The position numbers and the translations under genes were made by a program. DNA of 35,088 nucleotides. It comes from Kiritimatiellia bacterium. Lineage in GTDB: Bacteria; Verrucomicrobiota; Kiritimatiellia; RFP12; JAAYLN01. This document shows, piece after piece, positions 1-9,297 of this stretch. The notes under the pieces were generated by a model. The model was not told the origin of the DNA. It did no database searches and saw only the letters and a program-made list of their open reading frames with translations. The stretch covers positions 1-35,088 of the forward strand of contig JAQULY010000003.1 of assembly GCA_028718445.1 (NCBI GenBank). Direction: 5' to 3'. Each line of letters starts with the position of its first letter. Position 1 is the stretch's first letter.

Positions 1-29
1 CGCCTTCGCCCAAAGCTGCGAGGGCCTTC

Positions 30-1172
30 TCAGAAGCTGTCCCTGAGCCTGACAAACTCGTCCAGCATCGCCATGAAATTGTCGTACGTTGTGTTCATGG
101 CGACCGAATGACTGGGACCGAGGATGAACCCACCCCCGGGAGCACCGCGCTCCATGGCGGTTCTCACAGCGTTCCTGACGTCTTCAGGGGTGCCGACAAT
201 CAGCGCCTCCACGGGAACACCACCCCAGAATGACAACCGGTCGCCAAACATCTGCTTCAATTTCCAGACCTCCATTCCGGCGGTCGTCTGAAGGGACTGA
301 TAGCAGTCAATTCCCGCCTCGATGAACATCTCCATCAAGGGAATGTTGTTGCCGCAGTTGTGGAATATCACCTGCGGCACGGATTTCTTCACGTGAGCGA
401 TCCTCTCTCTCAGGAAGGGGAAACACAACTCCTTGAACATTTGTGGCGACACCCAAGGTCCAGTCGTGCCGGCCATGTCTTGTTCCATGAGCACACCGGG
501 AACGTCCGGTCGGATGAAATACTTGTCGCGCATGTTCTGGGCCGCCACGGACTGCCGATTGGCCGCCACGATGACCTCCGGCTGGGAAGCGTACAGCATT
601 AGTCCGTTTTGCATACCATCCAGAAAGGTCAGGGCTGTGATGCCCCCCGTGGTGCCTGCAACGTAACGATCCTCTCCAAGTTGTTCCACGACGTAGTCAA
701 GGACTTCAAAAATGGACGGATCGGGCGGTGTCACCTCAAGGGGATCGCGAAAATCATCCACCGAATACGTGGTCTGTCCTTGCTGCGGATCGTAAACGCA
801 CTGGATTTCGTTGGTTTGCGGCACAGCCTGGTAAATCCGCCCCGTGCGGTCCTCCCATCGGAGTTCAGCGATCCGCTTGGGCGGGTCGGGATCGTAGTCC
901 GCCGGGGGGAGGAGTTGAGCCTCTTTGGGAAGGAGGATGTCGGCACAATCAATCTTGCGGTAGAAAGCTACCGTGTCTTCCTTCAGGCCCTTGGCCACCT
1001 CATCCCGTCGTCCTTCCCAGAGCGCAACTTGGATCTCGATCTTGTTGCGCACATAGGTGGGATGGCCGAGAACCCGTGCCACCGTGTCATGGTCAACCGC
1101 ATAGAACCCGAGCGGAACGCGGTCCACCGGCGCCCGCGCGATAGCCGCGGTTACTCGTTCCTTGGAATTCAT
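30..1172 (-). CDS. URO-D/MtaA-like methyltransferase family protein
   Basis: This 380-aa protein belongs to the uroporphyrinogen decarboxylase (URO-D) superfamily, in the branch containing MtaA/CmuA-type corrinoid methyltransferases rather than haem HemE. Visible hallmarks are an HNCG motif (H271, C273), matching the His-x-Cys zinc ligands of MtaA-like proteins, and a C-terminal GGGFILGPSH segment typical of this branch. The third Cys ligand of MtaA is not evident; His355 in GPSH might replace it. There is no signal peptide, so it is cytoplasmic. The ATG is preceded by GGAGAG at good spacing. It is the last gene of the minus-strand pectin operon, 80 bases after the lyase gene. A methyl-transfer role (for example on O-methylated sugars) is inference; no corrinoid protein is encoded nearby. 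Family call firm, function open. Confidence 0.85.
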   Translation of the reverse strand: MNSKERVTAAIARAPVDRVPLGFYAVDHDTVARVLGHPTYVRNKIEIQVALWEGRRDEVAKGLKEDTVAFYRKIDCADILLPKEAQLLPPADYDPDPPKRIAELRWEDRTGRIYQAVPQTNEIQCVYDPQQGQTTYSVDDFRDPLEVTPPDPSIFEVLDYVVEQLGEDRYVAGTTGGITALTFLDGMQNGLMLYASQPEVIVAANRQSVAAQNMRDKYFIRPDVPGVLMEQDMAGTTGPWVSPQMFKELCFPFLRERIAHVKKSVPQVIFHNCGNNIPLMEMFIEAGIDCYQSLQTTAGMEVWKLKQMFGDRLSFWGGVPVEALIVGTPEDVRNAVRTAMERGAPGGGFILGPSHSVAMNTTYDNFMAMLDEFVRLRDSF

Positions 1173-1252
1173 GTTTTCTCTCCATCAGCCGAACAGTGTT
1201 CTTGAGTGTTCTTCATGGCGGGGGATGGGGACATAGAGACTGTGGCGAATCT

Positions 1253-3823
1253 CTATTCGCGGCGAAGCCGCGCGACCGGCTCTGTCTCCAGCGCCGCAAG
1301 GAGCAGCGGCAGGTGTTGGAGCGCGTTGCCGGTGCGGTAGGGCATGCAGCGATGTTCTTCGTTCCAGTTGCCGTCCTCCACGGCGCGGCCGGTGCGGTCC
1401 TGTGCCGCCAGCGCCACGTCCAGCACGCGCCGCCCCCTTTCGGCCCAGTCCCCCGCGGGATCAATCCGGATCAGGTGTGCCAGGCATTCGGCCGTTTTCG
1501 GAAGGCCGACGAAATCGCCCACCAGCACGCGGCAGGCGCCAAATGCCAGCAGGGCCGGCCGGGAGTCGGCTTCCACATCCGGCGGCGGCTCCAAGGCTTC
1601 CAGATCGGCGGTGCTCCACCGCACCGCCCGCTTGAGCGCCGCGAGATAGCGTGCCTCCCCCGTCGCCTGATACAGCCTGAGCAGAGCCATCTGGCAGCCG
1701 CCCTCCGAGTAAGAATCACCGCGTGCCAGCCGACCGTCCTCGTTCTGACGGCGGAGGAGTTCCTCGCCGCTGCCTCGCGCGGCTTCGAGGTACCGCTCAT
1801 CGTGAGTCTCCAGGTAGGCGGCTGCAAGCTCCCATGCGGACCGGAACAGATAGCGGGGGTGAACGGTCTCTTTGGCCACGCCCCACAGCCGGTATCCCTG
1901 CACGGCGGCGCGGGCCAGATGGTCGGCGATCAGCCGCGCGGCCTCCAGTGCCCGCGGGTCGCCCGTGACATGGTAGAGGTCGAAGAAGCCCGAACACCAG
2001 TTGTGGTCAATGTCGAAGCCGGCCCCCGACTTGCGGTGGTGGCCTTCCTGGTGCGCGACCAGCCCCGGACCCGTTTTCCCGTCGGACAAGCGGATGAAGT
2101 CCACCTCCATGTTGTGATGCGCCGACGACAGAAACGCATCGAGCTGCTCGCGCCGGCCCGTTCTCATGAACTGCACGTAGTACCCGCGATGCGTGTCGCG
2201 CTCGTTGTTGTTCCACCAGCCGGCGCGGGGATGGCAGCGGCTGAAAAAGCCGCCGTCCTCGCGCTTGCGCAGGCGCCCCTTGGTGGCTTTGCCCAGTCGG
2301 ACGGTCTGGTAGTGGCGCTGCAGGTCGCCGTAGTCCAGTTCGCCATAGGACCGGTAGAGCCGCTGCATGCGCCGGTCCCACGCGAAGGCGCGGTCAAGCA
2401 TCGTCTCGAAGGGCTGCAGCGTGCCGGAGGCGGGCGGCGCGAGGGGCCCCAGCACGCCGGCGCAGTCGGTTTGGGCGGGGTCAACCCAGGCCAGGGGCGG
2501 CGCGGACCGCTGCGCGTGCCAGGCCCTGCCCTCCGGGGACGCCCCTCCGCCCGTGAATTCCAGGCTGAACGTGTGCGTGCGGCCAATGCCAGCCACCAGC
2601 GCGAAAGTGCCGCGCGACGGCGACGCGCCGGTGAACGACGGAAACGGCATCAGGCACTCGTAGCCTTCCTCGCGCCAGCGCTTGCGCGGGTCGGGCGGTT
2701 CGGGATCGTGGGGGAGGGCGAGGAACGCCGGCAATGCGCGTTCGGGCCAGACCGCGAAAGCGACGGAGTGCTGGCTAATCTCGATTTCCTTGGGGAACGA
2801 TGCCCAGAAGTCCGCCATCCGCCAGAGGATCGCGCCGCGCTGGCCCTGGAGCGAGACCCAGCCGGGAGCGTGGTCGCCGCGCGCGCCGCTGCTGGCGACC
2901 GGATAGATTCCGTAGCCGGGCTCGTCCTGGTACAGGTTGAACGCGTCGTGCGCCGTCTGGAGAAGGAAGTACCGGCTGTCGGGGTCTATCTGATCGTCAA
3001 ACACGTCGTCGAACCCGCAGCCGACCGCGAACCGCGGGAGCGCATCCGCCGGTGCCTTGCTCTCCCCGGGGCCCATGTGCCCCGCCACGTAGCGCGGCCG
3101 CATATCGCACGTGCGGTCAACCTCGAACGGGTGCGGTAGTTCCCAGCGCAAGTCCCTGAAAAACAGTTCCGGCACGTCGCCGGAAGCCGTGTAAGTGACC
3201 GTGGCCTCCACGCGCGCCGTGCCGGCGAAGAAAACCAGCCGCGCGTCCACAAGGAGCGGGGCATTCTCGACGCCCTGGCGCCGCAGCAAGGCGCGCTGCC
3301 GCACAAGCGCGCGATAGGGACCGCGCTCCACCAGCTCGACTTCAGGCGATGTGTCCGCGGCGCTGGAAAACACACGGTCCTCCGCGTCCTTGAGCTGAAA
3401 GCCCCCCTGCCCTTCCCGAATGAGGTCCGTGCCGCCGATCTGCGCGCGGTCAATCAGCGTGCCGCGCTGCAGGCTCACGCGGAAGATGGCCACGCCGGTG
3501 TCGATCTCGATGTGCGATCCCTTCCTCTCGGTTACGACAAGCGCCTGCGCGGCCGACTTGGCTTCGCCCGGTTCCAGAACGACAACGCCCCGCTTGAGAT
3601 CCTCCGGCCCGACCGGGAACGTGACCGAGCCCCACCGCGACGTGTCGTCGGGCCAGACGCCCAGTTCGCGCACCTGCGCCACCACGGCATCCTGGTGGCG
3701 CCGCACGCGCAGCGGGGTGTCGAAGCGAACGTCGCCGCGCGCGAAGGGAACGCCGACGGACACGATTTCTTCCGTCGCGGACGTCACCGCCCCGGAAGTC
3801 AGGAAAAGTTGAATGGGATTCAT
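1253..3823 (-). CDS. PcRGLX/YetA-like exo-rhamnogalacturonan lyase (PL26-type)
   Basis: This 856-aa protein matches the three-part PcRGLX/YetA layout. Residues about 1-90 form the N-terminal RIFT-like barrel (VGVPFARGDV, then a WPDDTSRWGSVTF segment). A central beta-sandwich runs to about 440, and a C-terminal alpha/alpha toroid from about 480 to the end contains WWNNNERDTHRGYY and HNWCSGFFDLYHVTG. Known family members cleave rhamnogalacturonan I from the chain end, releasing unsaturated galacturonosyl-rhamnose. I see no signal peptide, so it probably acts on imported oligosaccharides in the cytoplasm. The ATG follows AAGGAG by 8 bases and lies 16 bases after the preceding gene's stop, so they are co-transcribed. 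Substrate is inferred from family and from the GH78 and GH42-like neighbours. The 647-aa plus-strand ORF across it is a shadow. Confidence 0.8.
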   Translation of the reverse strand: MNPIQLFLTSGAVTSATEEIVSVGVPFARGDVRFDTPLRVRRHQDAVVAQVRELGVWPDDTSRWGSVTFPVGPEDLKRGVVVLEPGEAKSAAQALVVTERKGSHIEIDTGVAIFRVSLQRGTLIDRAQIGGTDLIREGQGGFQLKDAEDRVFSSAADTSPEVELVERGPYRALVRQRALLRRQGVENAPLLVDARLVFFAGTARVEATVTYTASGDVPELFFRDLRWELPHPFEVDRTCDMRPRYVAGHMGPGESKAPADALPRFAVGCGFDDVFDDQIDPDSRYFLLQTAHDAFNLYQDEPGYGIYPVASSGARGDHAPGWVSLQGQRGAILWRMADFWASFPKEIEISQHSVAFAVWPERALPAFLALPHDPEPPDPRKRWREEGYECLMPFPSFTGASPSRGTFALVAGIGRTHTFSLEFTGGGASPEGRAWHAQRSAPPLAWVDPAQTDCAGVLGPLAPPASGTLQPFETMLDRAFAWDRRMQRLYRSYGELDYGDLQRHYQTVRLGKATKGRLRKREDGGFFSRCHPRAGWWNNNERDTHRGYYVQFMRTGRREQLDAFLSSAHHNMEVDFIRLSDGKTGPGLVAHQEGHHRKSGAGFDIDHNWCSGFFDLYHVTGDPRALEAARLIADHLARAAVQGYRLWGVAKETVHPRYLFRSAWELAAAYLETHDERYLEAARGSGEELLRRQNEDGRLARGDSYSEGGCQMALLRLYQATGEARYLAALKRAVRWSTADLEALEPPPDVEADSRPALLAFGACRVLVGDFVGLPKTAECLAHLIRIDPAGDWAERGRRVLDVALAAQDRTGRAVEDGNWNEEHRCMPYRTGNALQHLPLLLAALETEPVARLRRE

Positions 3824-3839
3824 GGGAAGTGCTCCTTGC

Positions 3840-4679
3840 TCACTCGTTGAGCCGCAGAACCCGCCAGCGCCAGTAGTCCTGTTCCAGCAGGTTCACCTCG
3901 CCCACGAAGAAGGCGCGGTCCTGCGGATTGCGGCCCAGCAGGCCGGGCAGCTTTCGGAGGCGATCATCGATACGGTCGCAGAGGGGATCCCCCCGACGTC
4001 CCGCCGCGCCGGCCGACCATTCACGGCGGATGTCGTCGTAGCTTTGCCGCTTGGCCTGGTACTCAGCCTCCGTCGGCACGGGAACGGGGTTCGTCCGCGA
4101 CAGCCGCACGTCGTCGATGAGCAGGCACACTGTTTCCCCTGCCACGCCATTCAAGATGCGCGCCATGAAGCCGCGCGCAATCCGATCCGTAAGGACGCCC
4201 GAAAGGTCCGTGGTGTAAAGGTAGTGCCATCCGTCATTACTATCTGCGCGCTGCGCAATGTTGGTCCACCCGACAAGGCGGGAATTGTTCCCGCAGAGAA
4301 GGAAGATACCGAGCCCGGGGCCGTGCGAGGTCTCGGGATCCTGTTCAGCGAACTTGAACCAAGCCGAGAGATACACCGGACCCGACGGCAGCGTGACCGG
4401 CTCAGGGAAGAGAAAGTTGGGATAAAAGAAACCGTCCTTGAGGAGATCGGCGCGGAAGAAGAACGCTCCGCTTCCTTCCAGGCCGCTGGTCGGGGCGATG
4501 CCGGTCTCCGTTGCGATTTTGAAGGCATCGCCAGCGATGTTCGGCAAGGACAAAAGCGAAAGCGCGTCGCCGGGCCGTTCGAACCCGTTCGAGTAGATGA
4601 TCGCGTCATTGGTGCCCGCGGACACGGCGAGCGCTGCCATCAGCGCTGCCCCTGTCGCGGCTACCATTCTGGTCTTCAA
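3840..4679 (-). CDS. Secreted jelly-roll (CBM-like) protein, paralogue of the 8287-9297 product
   Basis: No named family recognised. I chose the TTG at 4679 because GGAG lies 7 bases upstream and the TTG overlaps the TGA of the GH42-like gene (TTGA), giving about 279 aa. An ATG at 4667 lacks a good ribosome site, and the track start at 4763 only reads back into the upstream gene. The N-terminus (MVAATGAALMAALAVSAG) is a signal peptide. The body looks like a beta-sandwich carbohydrate-binding fold: VYLSAWFKFAEQDPE, a GWHYLYTTDL strand, and LLIDDVRLSRTNP. A short helical tail ends in EQDYWRWRVLRL. The same strands and tail occur in the protein on the other side of the GH42-like gene, so the two are paralogues. 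Inferred role: extracytoplasmic glycan binding or partner to the GH42-like enzyme. Confidence 0.7.
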   Translation of the reverse strand: MKTRMVAATGAALMAALAVSAGTNDAIIYSNGFERPGDALSLLSLPNIAGDAFKIATETGIAPTSGLEGSGAFFFRADLLKDGFFYPNFLFPEPVTLPSGPVYLSAWFKFAEQDPETSHGPGLGIFLLCGNNSRLVGWTNIAQRADSNDGWHYLYTTDLSGVLTDRIARGFMARILNGVAGETVCLLIDDVRLSRTNPVPVPTEAEYQAKRQSYDDIRREWSAGAAGRRGDPLCDRIDDRLRKLPGLLGRNPQDRAFFVGEVNLLEQDYWRWRVLRLNE

Positions 4680-7600
4680 GGCGTTTCTCCGCTGTGCCCG
4701 ACCACATGGAATTCCATCTCGGCTTGCATGCCCGTGGCGGCATCGCGCGCGACAATGCGCCAAGGTCCGACCTGCTCGCTTAAGCAGAAGAATATCTCGA
4801 TGCTTGCGCGCCCGCCGGGCGCCAGTACGTCCTGGTGGTAATGGCGCGCTTCGAGTTTGTCAGGTCCGAACAGCATCACGGAGAACACGTGCCGGCCGGG
4901 CTGCTGCTTCGATTCGGTGGTCAGAATGGCGCTGAACCTGACGGAGTCGCCCTGCTTGACACGGGCCGGTCCCGTCAGCGCGAGTCCGGCGACCCGGTAA
5001 GGGAGGAGGCTGATCAGCCGGCCCCGGTTGGCGGTCAACGCGATTTCCGCCGTATCCGCTTCGCCCAGGTAGGACGCCTGCCTCGCGTCATAAAGATGCC
5101 CTGTCCGGAGGAAGCGAAAGCGACAGGGCTTGCTTTCCCGGTCCAGGAGAAGTGCGTATTCATTGGCGCCGTCGCGGTAGTGTCCGAAGCGCTTCACGGA
5201 CGCCGCGAGTGCCGGCGTCACACCGGCGGCGGACAGGGCCGCGTCAAACGCGCGCGCGAAGCCCGGGCGCCGCTCTTTGTTGTAGCGCAGCGAGCCGCTG
5301 GCCGTGTTGAGCAACAAGGCGGCGCCCTTGCCGGTTTGCTTCCGCTCGTCGCGCGTGCTATTCCCGTCGGCCACCACGGCGGTATCGAACAGGTCGTCCA
5401 GCTGTCCGCGCTCCAGTTTCTTGCCATGCTGGTCCATGATGCCCGGCCGCACGTCCGCGACCAGCATGCCGCCGCCGGCGACATACTGCCGGAGATGTTC
5501 CGCCGCCGCCGGAGAGAGTAGCGTCACGGCGGGCAGCGCGATCAGCTTGTAGCGCGCCAGTCCCTCGCCGCCCGCGTCCATCTCGTCGTGAGGCACGAGG
5601 ACGTTCTCGATCGATCGCTCCCAGCAGAGATCCCGGAAGGCGTCGTAACAGTCCAGGTGTTCGTAGTTCTGGCCCAGAATCCGCGGCCCGTGGCGGCTGG
5701 GTTCGGAGAACACGATGCCGACCTCGGCCGGCACGCGTTCAGCGTTGAAGATCAGCTTGTCCAGTCCCCGCCCGATCTGGTCGAATTCGTGAAAGAACTC
5801 CTTCACGAAGGCGTACCAGCGCACGTCCGGCGTGATGTAGCCCTCCAGGCTGCCGGGCCGGCTGACTTCCCACCCGCCGAACCGGGCGCCGTTCAGGAAG
5901 GTGTCCCAGAAATAATAGGTCTGGCCGGCCCCGCGCTCCAGCGACCAGGCCCAGGCGGCGAACCCGCCTTTCAGCGCCTGGGGGAGATCGAGACTGCGCA
6001 TCAGTTCGGCGGAGATGTTCCGTTTGGCCGTCGGTGCCAGCAGCATCATTTGGACATGGCGGAGCACCGCCAGACTCCCGTTGACGTCCTGCATGTAGAT
6101 GATTCCGGCCCTTCCCGCGGGATCGATTTCGTTCGCCCACCGGACTTGGTCTCCGTAGAAGGCGCCCCAGTCCTCAGCCATATGCAGCTTGTGGTCAACC
6201 CAGCGCGGGTACTGCCCGTTCTTCCGCGCCATCGGGAAGTCGATGGGCGTCGCCTCCGCCCAGTTCGTGACGACGCAGCCCCATGACGCGCCGAGTTTCT
6301 CCAACGTTCCATACTCGCGCTGGAGCCACGTGATGAACCGCGCGTTGCAGTGCGGACACATGCAGGCATCGCTGTTGCCGGGCGAGAACTCGTTCTCGTC
6401 ACCGAGCGAGTAGGCGCCCCCGAACGGTTTCAGGGCGCGTACGGCCATCTGGATGCGGTCGCGGATCTGCTCCCGGATGGCCGGATCGTTGAAGCATGGC
6501 GTGTTGACATTGTTGTCCAGCCGGGTCTGGGCGTGGAAGTGCGCGATGCGGTAGTAGCAGCCCAGATTGTGGCGCGCCGAGGCGCGGGCCTTGCGCAGCA
6601 GGGGGAGGTCGGACTTCAGGTAGTAGGGATTCACACCGACACAGCTCATTTCGACATACCGCTGGTCCGACTTTTCCAGCAGAAGGCCCTCCGCGCGGCC
6701 GATGGGAGTGGGATCCGCGCCGCCCATCCCGATGGGATACCATTCGTCGGCGTCACCCAAGGGAAGCCGGACGGGGAGTTCCACGACGCCTCGGTCCACG
6801 AGACGCTCCCCCTCGCGCCAGTCCGCGACCACGGTGAGCCAGCGGCCGATCCGGTCGCGATGCGCGTAGGTCCACTCGCACTCGGTTTGCCCCTCCCGCA
6901 GGGGAACGGTTTCATCGCACAACAGCCGGTCGTAATTGCCGATCGCGCGCACCTGCAGCGACGCGCCGGCAGGTGCGCCCCCCGCCAGCTCGATGCGGAC
7001 CGCCAGCGTTTCGCCGGGCGCCAGGCTGTCGCGGTCGGCGGCCACGCGGGCAATCCCCCGGTTGCCAGTCACGTCAAACGCTGTCGATCCCCAGTTCACG
7101 GTATTGCCGCCGTCCCGGATCCAGGCATCAACAAAGTACGGCCCTATGGGAAGCGAGGGCGGCAGCGCCAGGACGGCGGCGCCCTGTTCCAAGGGCGTGG
7201 AGTCCTTGTGCAGGACTTTGCCGTCGCCAAGACCGCCGCGCACGGCCCAGTCCACAACCAGGCCGGCGGCCGCCTCAGCGGGACGGACATGCAGCGCGAC
7301 CGTGCTCCCCGCCAATCCATCCAGATCGAACCGGTTGGTCGCGACGCCGGCCGCGTCCCGCATGACGAACCGGTCCAGCAAGACCGACGGCATGCGGTTC
7401 CCGGCCCACAACGCAACCTTGGCCACCAAGGAGTAAGCGTACTCGAACTCCACGGGTTCCGGCTCCCCGGCTCCCGGCCGCTCCGGCGGGACGGCGCTGG
7501 GTTTTGGCAGCGGCGGGGTGAAGCGTCCGTCAGGGAACGAGCCGTAATGCGGAAACAGCTCGCTCAGGATCGCGATTCGCCCCTTGCCAAAGGTGCGCAG

Positions 7601-8290
7601 ATTGATCTTCTTCTCGAACGACTCAATGGAGGAAATCCCTTCCCACGCCCTCAGCCGGTCGAAAGGCACACCCACTGAAAGGAAATGATCGGGGGCGGAT
7701 GCGGCCACGCTCGTCTTCCGGAGCAGAAGATCGACTTCGGGAAGCTCCGAAGAGTAGGTAACAGGCGCGGAATCGCCGGTGTGGTTGTACCTGTTGATGA
7801 TAACCATCCCGGCCCCGTCATGCACCTTTCTGAACAGCCTGTAAATCACTTCGTCAGGGTAAACACGGAAGATGGTCGTCGCCCCCATGAGGATCACATC
7901 GAGATCGTTGGTGATGACGCGGTTGAACTCGGCAAGCTTCACATCCGGCTCGTCGCCCACATAGTTGAAGATCGTCGTACTGGGCGGGAAACCCCATCCG
8001 TAAAGGTAGGGATTGATGAACTCGTAGGCCAGGTCGAGGCGTTGCGCCAGCTCGATCAGGTCGCGCTGGTAGTAGCGGCTGTCGATGGACAGCGCGCGCA
8101 GCGGCCCGCCAACCAGCGGCACGCCCCACGCGACGTGCGGCGTCACAAAATCCCTGGTCAGTTGGTTCCATTCCGGATCGGTCGGACGCGAAGCCGCAGG
8201 GCACAGGGCCGCCGCTCCCCATGCGGTCATGAGAATCGCGGTCTTGAAAAGAGCTTGGAAAGCGGTGGCGGGGGATTTCGACGTTTTCAT
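4676..8290 (-). CDS. Large secreted GH42-like beta-galactosidase
   Basis: A 1204-aa protein with a signal peptide (residues 1-34). Residues about 40-260 form a Rossmann-like domain. Beta-sandwich domains follow (about 285-510), then a GH42-like TIM barrel (about 520-850), a GATase-like trimerisation-type domain (about 850-1010), and a C-terminal beta domain. The barrel carries GDENE (E634 the likely acid/base) and a zinc-type cysteine set C599, C643, C645, C648 (TPCFND, then CMCPHC), as in GH42 enzymes. WLQREYGTLEKLGASWG also fits GH42. I could not place the nucleophile with certainty. GH42 enzymes remove beta-galactose; here galactan side chains of rhamnogalacturonan are the likely target. 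The ATG follows GGGGAG and overlaps the previous stop (ATGA), so translation is coupled. Length is nearly twice that of ordinary GH42 enzymes because of the added N-terminal domains. Confidence 0.75.
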   Translation of the reverse strand: MKTSKSPATAFQALFKTAILMTAWGAAALCPAASRPTDPEWNQLTRDFVTPHVAWGVPLVGGPLRALSIDSRYYQRDLIELAQRLDLAYEFINPYLYGWGFPPSTTIFNYVGDEPDVKLAEFNRVITNDLDVILMGATTIFRVYPDEVIYRLFRKVHDGAGMVIINRYNHTGDSAPVTYSSELPEVDLLLRKTSVAASAPDHFLSVGVPFDRLRAWEGISSIESFEKKINLRTFGKGRIAILSELFPHYGSFPDGRFTPPLPKPSAVPPERPGAGEPEPVEFEYAYSLVAKVALWAGNRMPSVLLDRFVMRDAAGVATNRFDLDGLAGSTVALHVRPAEAAAGLVVDWAVRGGLGDGKVLHKDSTPLEQGAAVLALPPSLPIGPYFVDAWIRDGGNTVNWGSTAFDVTGNRGIARVAADRDSLAPGETLAVRIELAGGAPAGASLQVRAIGNYDRLLCDETVPLREGQTECEWTYAHRDRIGRWLTVVADWREGERLVDRGVVELPVRLPLGDADEWYPIGMGGADPTPIGRAEGLLLEKSDQRYVEMSCVGVNPYYLKSDLPLLRKARASARHNLGCYYRIAHFHAQTRLDNNVNTPCFNDPAIREQIRDRIQMAVRALKPFGGAYSLGDENEFSPGNSDACMCPHCNARFITWLQREYGTLEKLGASWGCVVTNWAEATPIDFPMARKNGQYPRWVDHKLHMAEDWGAFYGDQVRWANEIDPAGRAGIIYMQDVNGSLAVLRHVQMMLLAPTAKRNISAELMRSLDLPQALKGGFAAWAWSLERGAGQTYYFWDTFLNGARFGGWEVSRPGSLEGYITPDVRWYAFVKEFFHEFDQIGRGLDKLIFNAERVPAEVGIVFSEPSRHGPRILGQNYEHLDCYDAFRDLCWERSIENVLVPHDEMDAGGEGLARYKLIALPAVTLLSPAAAEHLRQYVAGGGMLVADVRPGIMDQHGKKLERGQLDDLFDTAVVADGNSTRDERKQTGKGAALLLNTASGSLRYNKERRPGFARAFDAALSAAGVTPALAASVKRFGHYRDGANEYALLLDRESKPCRFRFLRTGHLYDARQASYLGEADTAEIALTANRGRLISLLPYRVAGLALTGPARVKQGDSVRFSAILTTESKQQPGRHVFSVMLFGPDKLEARHYHQDVLAPGGRASIEIFFCLSEQVGPWRIVARDAATGMQAEMEFHVVGHSGETP

Positions 8291-9297
8291 GGCAGACTCC
8301 CCGTGATGTCAAGGACCTTCAATCTCCAGTACCGCTGCTTGAGGTCGTGCAACCGGGACACAAACGACGCCGAGGCATCCGCAGCGTCGTCAGCTTCGGC
8401 CCGTTCGCCCAGGACCTCGACCTCGTCGGCGAGAGCGGCATTGGCCCGCCGGTCCGCCTCAGCGGCATCCCTGACGGCCAGCGATCGGAATTCCGGCAGG
8501 ATCGTCCGGCAAGCCGCGTGAGCGGCGCGGATCTCGGCGGCCCCGAGGGGTGGAAGGGGATTGGCGCGCGTCAGCCGGATATCGTCGACCAGCAACTCCA
8601 GGTTGCGCCCGGCCGTTACGTTGTTCAGGTGCATTGTCACCGCGTAGACGCACTTGCCCTCGGCCTCGATGCGCACCAGCTTTCCGTCCTTGCGTGGGGC
8701 CCGTTGCGCCGCTGCCATCATGTCCGCGTTGACGTCCGGCGACCAGAGGTACACCCAGCCGCTGTCCGTTTCCCGGTTGAGGTGCGTGGGCATCGTGTAC
8801 CCCTTGTACACCCGGAGGCCTTCTTCGTCAGCAACCGGCGAGAAATCGGGCCGCGTGTGCAGCCGCCCCATGAGTGGATTCGAGTCGTTCGGAAATTCCC
8901 CCCACAGGAGCAGGTACGGGCGGATGGACGCTTCCGGATCCTTGTCCAGGATGCGGACCCATCCCGAAAGGTAAAGCGGCGCGTCCACGCACAGCGGCGC
9001 GGGGAGGTAAAACGTCGGCAACGCGTAGCCGTCCTTCCCGAATTCCAGCACGAGGCGCAGGACATGGGTTCCCGAGGGCGCGTCGGCCCGCTGTTCGACG
9101 GCTTGGTGCACGATGCGCGGTGCGCTGCTTCCCATGAATCCCATGCCGTCCGGCTTCTCCCCGAACGCGAAACGCGGACGGTCCGCGGCCGATTCGAAGT
9201 CCGCTCGGAAGAGAACCGTCGAGGCACCAACGCCCGCCCGCGCGATCAGCATTCCCGCGCACATCACCGCCCGCATCAGGCATACTCCTGCGCTCAT
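8287..9297 (-). CDS. Secreted jelly-roll (CBM-like) protein, paralogue of the 3840-4679 product
   Basis: A 336-aa secreted protein of unnamed family. A signal peptide spans about residues 8-26 (MRAVMCAGMLIARAGVGAS). The beta-sandwich contains LYLSGWVRILDKDPEAS, GWVYLWSPDV and LELLVDDIRLTRANPLPP, and a helical tail ends in LKQRYWRLKVLDI. These match the protein at 3840-4679 in order and spacing. The start at 9297 overlaps the regulator stop (ATGA) and has GGGAG 8 bases upstream. A second ATG at 9276 has AGGAG 8 bases upstream and would give a more standard signal peptide, so either start may be used. Its own stop overlaps the start of the GH42-like gene (ATGA). Probable role: glycan binding alongside that enzyme (inference). 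Confidence 0.7.
   Translation of the reverse strand: MSAGVCLMRAVMCAGMLIARAGVGASTVLFRADFESAADRPRFAFGEKPDGMGFMGSSAPRIVHQAVEQRADAPSGTHVLRLVLEFGKDGYALPTFYLPAPLCVDAPLYLSGWVRILDKDPEASIRPYLLLWGEFPNDSNPLMGRLHTRPDFSPVADEEGLRVYKGYTMPTHLNRETDSGWVYLWSPDVNADMMAAAQRAPRKDGKLVRIEAEGKCVYAVTMHLNNVTAGRNLELLVDDIRLTRANPLPPLGAAEIRAAHAACRTILPEFRSLAVRDAAEADRRANAALADEVEVLGERAEADDAADASASFVSRLHDLKQRYWRLKVLDITGSLP

Noticed and set aside
1245-1272. Stem GCGAAT-CTCT-ATTCGC next to GCGGC-GAA-GCCGC, as a terminator after the lyase gene
   Set aside because: The stems overlap the end of the coding region and no U-run follows; the URO-D gene continues in the same direction, so termination here is not supported.
1196-3139. 647-aa plus-strand ORF
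   Set aside because: Antisense to the PcRGLX-like gene; composition (Arg/Ala/Pro/Gly rich) and lack of any family pattern mark it as a high-GC shadow.
6350-7678. 442-aa plus-strand ORF
   Set aside because: Shadow of the first GH42-like gene.
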